The translations under genes and the position numbers were made by a program. 47,065 nucleotides of DNA from assembly GCA_019748235.1 (NCBI GenBank), contig JAIEPU010000050.1, positions 1 through 47,065 of the forward strand. Reading direction: 5' to 3'. Positions within the stretch are counted from its first letter, which is position 1; the number at the start of each line of letters is the position of its first letter. The notes under the pieces were generated by a model. That model saw nothing but the letters and a program-made list of their open reading frames with translations. It was not told the origin of the DNA and made no database searches. Source of the stretch: a bacterium (GTDB taxonomy: Bacteria; Planctomycetota; Planctomycetia; Kolteriales; Kolteriaceae). Of this stretch, positions 42,809 to 47,065 are shown one piece after another.

Positions 42809-43831
42809 TTATGCAGACTTTCGACGACGCCACATCGGTATGGCGAGTCCTAGAACACCAACGGTTGCCAATCCAAGGGATGAGAATTCTGGAACAGCAA
42901 CTCCTCCAGGAACAACCCCTGCCAGCGAATACTGAAGATTGCCGATCGTCAGATTCGCATTAATCTGACCACTCGCAACCAGAGAAGAGATTCCAGATGA
43001 ACCATTGGGGATACTCGCGCTCTGATTGATGTTGAAGGGCAGTGTCAATGGAATCACCAAACCGGCAAGGATGTTGGGGAATGAGAGGCCCACTCCCATG
43101 TCTGCTGGGTAAGGGCCATTACCACCACTTAAATCACTGAGAGCGATCAATCCAGGCAAATCAAAGTCAGTGGTGACCGCCTGAGGATCGAGGGTGTAAA
43201 TCGAGCCCAAGCTAATGTTTCCCACGAGAGGAACGCCTGTCAGGGTCGCATTAACATTACCAGAAATAACTGCTTCAATCGTTCCGGGGGAAGAATACCC
43301 TCCCAACGAAGCGTCCGCCGGGGCGTTTGATGCGAAGTTGAGTGAACTGATCTGCCCTGAGAATGAGAGTTGCAGGCCGAAGTTACCAAGGCTGGTGCTA
43401 ACTTGAATCGGATCGATGTTCAAATTCACCGGGACACTCCCACCGCCGAGCAGGTTGATGCTCAGCGAATCCACCGAGACGGGAGTGGGGGGAGCTTCAG
43501 ACTGGTACTGAAGTGTCGTGGAACCCGTTGAATTATATGTTCCACCGGAATTCGGAATCGACAGATTGACGGTCTGAGGATTTGCCGAGATGTTGAGGTT
43601 CGTATGGGTGAAGAGAACCCACTGCTTGTAGGTTCCGCTCAAGCTGTTGAGTGTTGCGGTTCCCGAACCGCTTACAAGGACGGTCGACTGTCCCGAGAGG
43701 CCGGTCGTGGCGGTGGCCAATTCCGCCTTTGCTGAGCTGGCAATCAGCAAGGCGAGTGAGCAAAGAGTGAATACTCGAAATGGAGACTTGCAAGAAAACA
43801 CTGCGCGCACCTTTCTTTCGTTCGAGAACAT
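42809..43831 (-). CDS. Secreted PEP-CTERM-type protein of unknown fold
   Basis: 340 aa from the ATG at 43831; ATG at 43885 is another possible start. A signal peptide follows (S-P-F-R-V-F-T-L-C-S-L-A-L-L-I-A-S-S-A-K-A). The mature part is Ser/Gly/Asn/Leu-rich and poor in charge, with repeating hydrophobic strands, typical of surface or matrix proteins of this type. The C-terminus (313-340) is V-P-E-F-S-S, a helix, then M-W-R-R-R-K, a PEP-CTERM-like exosortase signal with Phe after Glu. Function unknown; exported and surface-anchored. It is convergent with the sigma/anti-sigma pair and separated from it by the shared terminator. Confidence 0.8.
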   Translation of the reverse strand: MFSNERKVRAVFSCKSPFRVFTLCSLALLIASSAKAELATATTGLSGQSTVLVSGSGTATLNSLSGTYKQWVLFTHTNLNISANPQTVNLSIPNSGGTYNSTGSTTLQYQSEAPPTPVSVDSLSINLLGGGSVPVNLNIDPIQVSTSLGNFGLQLSFSGQISSLNFASNAPADASLGGYSSPGTIEAVISGNVNATLTGVPLVGNISLGSIYTLDPQAVTTDFDLPGLIALSDLSGGNGPYPADMGVGLSFPNILAGLVIPLTLPFNINQSASIPNGSSGISSLVASGQINANLTIGNLQYSLAGVVPGGVAVPEFSSLGLATVGVLGLAIPMWRRRKSA

Positions 43832-44144
43832 TCGATGTGCGGAATGAAGGGGAGTGAAAACGAAACACAGAGGCTTCGCCAGCATCCTTTCGACGTTCTC
43901 AAGATGTCCAAAACAGAATTGCGTTCATCAAGTTACAAAAACCACGAACCGGGCGAATGAGATGGGCTACAGGATTAAAACCAAGACCGGTTGGGATGGC
44001 AATGCGATTTAGCGGAGCTATGCCGAATGGAATGAACTGCGTAATGCTCGTTCGGCGAATTGACATCGCGCGGTGTCTCAACGCACGAGAAGGTGTCAGT
44101 ACGGTGACACTGAAGTAGAGGCATCGAAATCCAGGATTCCAAAA
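43832..44144. other. Intergenic region with short palindrome, no gene seen
   Basis: 313 bases between two minus-strand genes. It contains GTGTCA (44093-44098) and TGACAC (44105-44110), a 6-bp palindrome with a 6-base spacer, 35 bases past the FHA-EAL stop. The short minus frame at 43899-44081 lacks start support and any recognised product. Confidence 0.45.
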
Positions 44145-45254
44145 CTACGGAGCCAGCGTTGGCCTACCGAAGAGGAAGCCTTGTCCCAGGTGACAGCCGA
44201 GTTGCATGCAAACTTGCGCCACTTCCTCGGATTCGATCCCCTCGGCGATGACTTGAATTCCAAGGGCACCGACAACGCGTAGTAAGGCATGGACGAGATC
44301 TTGCCGCGGCTTAGCGGATTCAATTCCCTGGATCAAGCCCATGTCCAGTTTTAAGTAATCGGGCGGAATGTCGGTTAATTCGAGCAGTCGTGCCTGGCCC
44401 GCTCCGAAGTCGTCGTAAGCGAATTCGAAGTTGACGTCGAGAAGTGCGTCTTTGATCTTTCCCATCGCCGAGACATCGGTGACCGCGGACTCCGCGATCT
44501 CAATCACGATCGGATGTCCCTCGGGTGCGATGCGACGAGCTTCTATCAACGACTCGAAGAATGATGAGTTGCCGAGCTCTCGGGCATGAACGTTCAAAAA
44601 CACTTTCGTGTCTCGTGGAAGGTTTTCGGCATATTTAACGGCCAGTCGCCGGAAAAGCTGGCTGAGTTCCACCACGAGATCGCATTGTTCCGCAAGACGG
44701 AGAAGTACCCCCGGACTCTTGGAGAGGCCCGGATGGTTGCCACGACCGAGAGCTTCGTAGCCAATGATCTTCCGATTCTCCAAATCGAGGATCGGCTGAT
44801 ACATGATCTCGATCGCCTCGGTCGAAATCATCTCACGAAGGAGTCGCGTTCCACGAATGATGCTTTCCGGTAAACCAGTCGTAGCCGCTTGCGTTTGTTC
44901 GACGTTCTCGTGCGACATGATGGTTGACGGCTGATAGCGGAAACAGAACTCCTTGTGCGCGACATGAATGATATCGCCGTCGGAAAGGAACTGTTCGGTG
45001 GTGCGGCGCCCGTTGACAAAGGTGCCGTTGGTGCTGCCGAGATCGCGCACGGCGTAGCGCTGGCCGATCTTCACGATTGCCGCGTGTTCCTTCGAAACCT
45101 TGTTCGAATAGACGGTATGATCGACTGTCTTTGATCGTCCGATGACGAATGGAACCTTTGTAAGCGGAACGCGTTCTGAGAGGCCCCCTTGCTCGGGATA
45201 ATGCTCCAGATACGGGACAGTTGCCGTCCGTGGGAGGATCTGAGTTACCTGCAT
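44145..45254 (-). CDS. FHA domain protein with EAL c-di-GMP phosphodiesterase domain
   Basis: A 369-aa cytoplasmic protein. FHA domain at about 34-100: G-R at 39-40, S-K-E-H (54-57) and S-T-N-G-T-F-V-N-G (74-82), the phosphothreonine-binding loops. EAL domain at about 138-366 with the full catalytic set: E-A-L (167-169), Asn221, Glu252 and Glu255 in I-E-I-A-E-S, Asp281-Asp282 in D-D-F-G-A-G, Lys302, Glu338 and Glu341 in A-E-G-I-E-S, and Gln358. Nothing is missing, so c-di-GMP hydrolysis is likely. The gene starts two bases after the AAA+ ATPase stop, so they form a unit. Phosphorylated partner binding through FHA could place the phosphodiesterase near a kinase substrate (inference). Confidence 0.93.
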   Translation of the reverse strand: MQVTQILPRTATVPYLEHYPEQGGLSERVPLTKVPFVIGRSKTVDHTVYSNKVSKEHAAIVKIGQRYAVRDLGSTNGTFVNGRRTTEQFLSDGDIIHVAHKEFCFRYQPSTIMSHENVEQTQAATTGLPESIIRGTRLLREMISTEAIEIMYQPILDLENRKIIGYEALGRGNHPGLSKSPGVLLRLAEQCDLVVELSQLFRRLAVKYAENLPRDTKVFLNVHARELGNSSFFESLIEARRIAPEGHPIVIEIAESAVTDVSAMGKIKDALLDVNFEFAYDDFGAGQARLLELTDIPPDYLKLDMGLIQGIESAKPRQDLVHALLRVVGALGIQVIAEGIESEEVAQVCMQLGCHLGQGFLFGRPTLAP

Positions 45255-45256
45255 CC

Positions 45257-46573
45257 CTAGATCACCTCGGTAAAGTACACGCGAACCACGACATCGAAAT
45301 ACTCCTTCTTCATCTCTAAAGGGAACCCGTTATAAGCGCAGTAGCTTCGGACTTGCCGTAATAGATCTCGCGGATGGCATCTTCGGAAAGCGCGATTGGG
45401 CTTCTGATAATGGCGCTGAATGAGATAGTCGACGGAGGACTCGTCGAGTGGACAATCAAATTGTTCGGCCGCCTTCTTGAAGAGCTGCCGGAATTCCCGT
45501 TCCGTCGGATCTTTGACGTGAATCTTATAAGAGATGCGGCGAAGAAATGCCTCGTCCACCAAATCCCTCGGATCGAGATTGGTCGAGAAGATGATCATCT
45601 GATCGAATGGAACCTGGATCTTCTTCCCTGATGCCAGCGTCAGGAAGTCGTAACACTTCTCGAGCGGCACGATCCAACGATTGAGCAGTTCCGCAGGATC
45701 CATTCGCTGCCGGCCGAAGTCATCGATGAGAAGTACGCCGCCGTTGCTTTTGAGTTGGAGGGGTGCTTCACTGACGTTGATCTTTGAATTGTGCCGAATC
45801 TCGAGAGAATCCATCGTCAATTCACCGCCGGCAATAACCGTGGGACGACGAATCTTGATCCAACGCCGGTCGTGATCCTTATCCTTGATGATGCTGTTGC
45901 TTTGGCTTTCGATCGGCTCGTGATAAGAGCCGTCAAAGAGCTTGACGATCTCGCTGTCCGCGTAAAGTGTTTTGGGAATCCAGATCGATTGTCCAAAGCA
46001 AAGGGCGATACGTTCCGCGAGAGTCGTCTTGCCATTCCCCGGCGCGCCGTAAAGGAACAAACCCGCTCCCGAATTCACCGCCGGGCCGAGTTCGTCATAA
46101 ATCTCTGGATTGACACAGATGTCCTTGCACGAGGCCTGAAGCTGCGCTCGTTGCGGAGCTTCGGCACGTATGCTCTGTGCTTCAATGCCGTTGACGTAGT
46201 CGGCGAGCGGGACCGGAAGAGGACCCACGTACGCGCAGGAATCCATCAGCGTCTGCGCGAAATCACGCCCCTGTTCCGTCAGAGAGTAGAGGTAATCGTT
46301 GAGTGGTGCTGAGCCTCGATGAGTGATGTAAGACCTGGATCGCAGGTTCAGGAATCGGGGTTCCAGCATTCCGAAAGGTACGCAGAGTAGATCGGCAATC
46401 TGTCGGCCGCTGATCACGCCTGATTGAAGGACCTGCTTACAGATCATCGAGTCGACATGCGTCTCGGGAATACCGAGATCATCAATCGTTCGTGGCGGCG
46501 CAGGATGGAAGGAATCTTCGCCCAAAAGCGAAGCCATCAAACTGCTAGCGGGGGTGTAATCTGATGTCAGCAT
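45257..46573 (-). CDS. AAA+ ATPase with N-terminal winged-helix-like region
   Basis: A 438-aa protein. The N-terminal 140 residues are a helix-rich region with an I-S-G-R-Q-I-A-D-L-L and an L-Y-S-L-T-E-Q-G-R-D segment, resembling a winged-helix DNA- or protein-binding unit. The AAA+ core (about 150-420) has Walker A G-A-P-G-N-G-K-T-T (176-184), Walker B L-L-I-D-D-F-G (281-287), sensor 1 in I-I-F-S-T-N, and an R-R-I-S-Y-K-I with candidate arginine finger residues. It lacks MoxR or ClpX signatures. Its downstream neighbour, two bases away, is the FHA-EAL protein, so the pair probably works together, perhaps remodelling a complex under c-di-GMP and phospho-signals (inference). Confidence 0.88.
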   Translation of the reverse strand: MLTSDYTPASSLMASLLGEDSFHPAPPRTIDDLGIPETHVDSMICKQVLQSGVISGRQIADLLCVPFGMLEPRFLNLRSRSYITHRGSAPLNDYLYSLTEQGRDFAQTLMDSCAYVGPLPVPLADYVNGIEAQSIRAEAPQRAQLQASCKDICVNPEIYDELGPAVNSGAGLFLYGAPGNGKTTLAERIALCFGQSIWIPKTLYADSEIVKLFDGSYHEPIESQSNSIIKDKDHDRRWIKIRRPTVIAGGELTMDSLEIRHNSKINVSEAPLQLKSNGGVLLIDDFGRQRMDPAELLNRWIVPLEKCYDFLTLASGKKIQVPFDQMIIFSTNLDPRDLVDEAFLRRISYKIHVKDPTEREFRQLFKKAAEQFDCPLDESSVDYLIQRHYQKPNRAFRRCHPRDLLRQVRSYCAYNGFPLEMKKEYFDVVVRVYFTEVI

Positions 46574-46734
46574 CCAGGCATTCCCGTGGCGGCTGGATCG
46601 CTCCGCGTTAGCTCATTCCAGGAACTATCGACTCCCCTAAGGGGGGAGAACCATGAAAGAGTAGCTCACGGGTGAAAGGGAAAACCCCGATGGACCTGGG
46701 ATTTGTGGTGCTTTTGACTTAGATTTTCGACCCT

Positions 46735-47065
46735 TTAAATCGATGCGCTTTCGATCGGTAGGCAAGCTCTGACGTTACGTCGTTTCCAATATTGACGAAG
46801 CCAAGAGGGACGATTGTCCGAAAGGTCGAGTCCCTCGATCGTTTTGATCCATTTCTCGCGATGACGATCCGCGATTTCAAATGCTTCCATCGGATCGATG
46901 CCTCGACGAAACCAATCGGCCTGCAGATCGCGACGATCTGATGTGATGACTCGGAAGCAGGCCTCGGGATTTCTCATGACGAGACGATGGAGTATTTCAT
47001 GCCGCCACCAAAAGACGTTCGAATCGAATTGATCCGTCGGCCAAGGACCCAATGGCAAAGGGCTT
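46735..47065 (-). CDS. Partial gene of unknown function at the right edge
   Basis: The frame ends at 46735 and is open to the window edge (the last codons at 47059-47064 read on without a stop), so the true start lies outside and the TTG at 47058 need not be used. The visible 110 residues contain W-P-T-D-Q-F, F-W-W-R-H-E-I-L-H-R-L-V and W-I-K-T-I-E-G-L, Trp- and Arg-rich, with no known motif. The upstream neighbour cannot be seen. The AAA+ gene starts 161 bases to its left. Confidence 0.5.
   Translation of the reverse strand, partial: SPLPLGPWPTDQFDSNVFWWRHEILHRLVMRNPEACFRVITSDRRDLQADWFRRGIDPMEAFEIADRHREKWIKTIEGLDLSDNRPSWLRQYWKRRNVRACLPIESASI

Noticed and set aside
46574-46734. Small RNA or short gene between the AAA+ gene and the partial gene
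   Set aside because: No supported start and no strong hairpin with a T run in this 161-base stretch.

Overview
The window looks like chromosomal DNA of a member of the Planctomycetota. No rRNA or marker gene fixes the lineage. The inference rests on a combination typical of that phylum: a secreted fusion of redoxin, c-type heme and copper-monooxygenase-like parts, 3-keto-disaccharide hydrolase (DUF1080) domains, a PhoPQ-related secreted protein, a GT-C/TPR membrane protein, PEP-CTERM-type anchored proteins, several ECF sigma factors, a Ser/Thr kinase with a tubulin-like domain, and many long signal-peptide proteins of unknown function. Genes lie on both strands in short units. I saw no tRNA, rRNA, CRISPR array, insertion sequence or phage gene.

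Layout. 1-1454 (minus): the N-terminus of a ribokinase cut by the window edge, an exported hydrophilic protein and a secreted tandem-repeat protein (S-Y/F-Y-T-A-P units). 1774-5695: a secreted PhoPQ-related protein (minus), then a divergent GT-C/TPR membrane protein (plus). 5824-9123 (minus): a 700-aa polytopic membrane protein and an exported alpha/beta hydrolase. 9318-12034 (minus): an envelope-stress-like module of ECF sigma factor, membrane anti-sigma candidate with its own C-terminal PDZ domain, and a secreted two-PDZ protein. 12298-14055: a membrane-anchored SGNH hydrolase. 14365-18576 (plus): tandem DUF1080 protein, fatty-acid desaturase, PepSY-type membrane protein. 18937-24479 (minus): MFS sugar-type transporter, ArgJ, TolC-family protein, DUF374 acyltransferase. 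24798-27660 (plus): TetR regulator, then the redoxin-cytochrome-copper fusion. 27687-32613 (minus): long-form acyl-CoA dehydrogenase, exported O-methyltransferase, lipoprotein-sorting-like protein, polytopic membrane protein. 33047-34396 (plus): a mostly uncharacterised protein ending in a DUF2314-like segment. 34510-36591 (minus): DUF362 protein and five-heme cytochrome.

36862-40365 (plus) is the most unusual locus: a 990-aa protein joining a Ser/Thr kinase domain to a tubulin/FtsZ-like nucleotide-binding domain, followed six bases later by a small protein of unknown function. 40541-43831 holds an ECF sigma/zinc-finger anti-sigma pair lying between two exported PEP-CTERM-type proteins, one with a spondin-like domain. 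44145-46573 (minus) is a two-gene unit of an AAA+ ATPase and an FHA-EAL protein. A partial gene of unknown function reaches the right edge.

Functional links are mainly local: two sigma/anti-sigma pairs joined by 4-base stop/start overlaps, the kinase-tubulin gene with its small neighbour, the AAA+/FHA-EAL pair, and TetR upstream of the redox fusion. Housekeeping metabolism is sparse (ArgJ, acyl-CoA dehydrogenase, desaturase, ribokinase). Starts were moved inward from the longest reading frame where a Shine-Dalgarno-like sequence and a signal peptide agreed.
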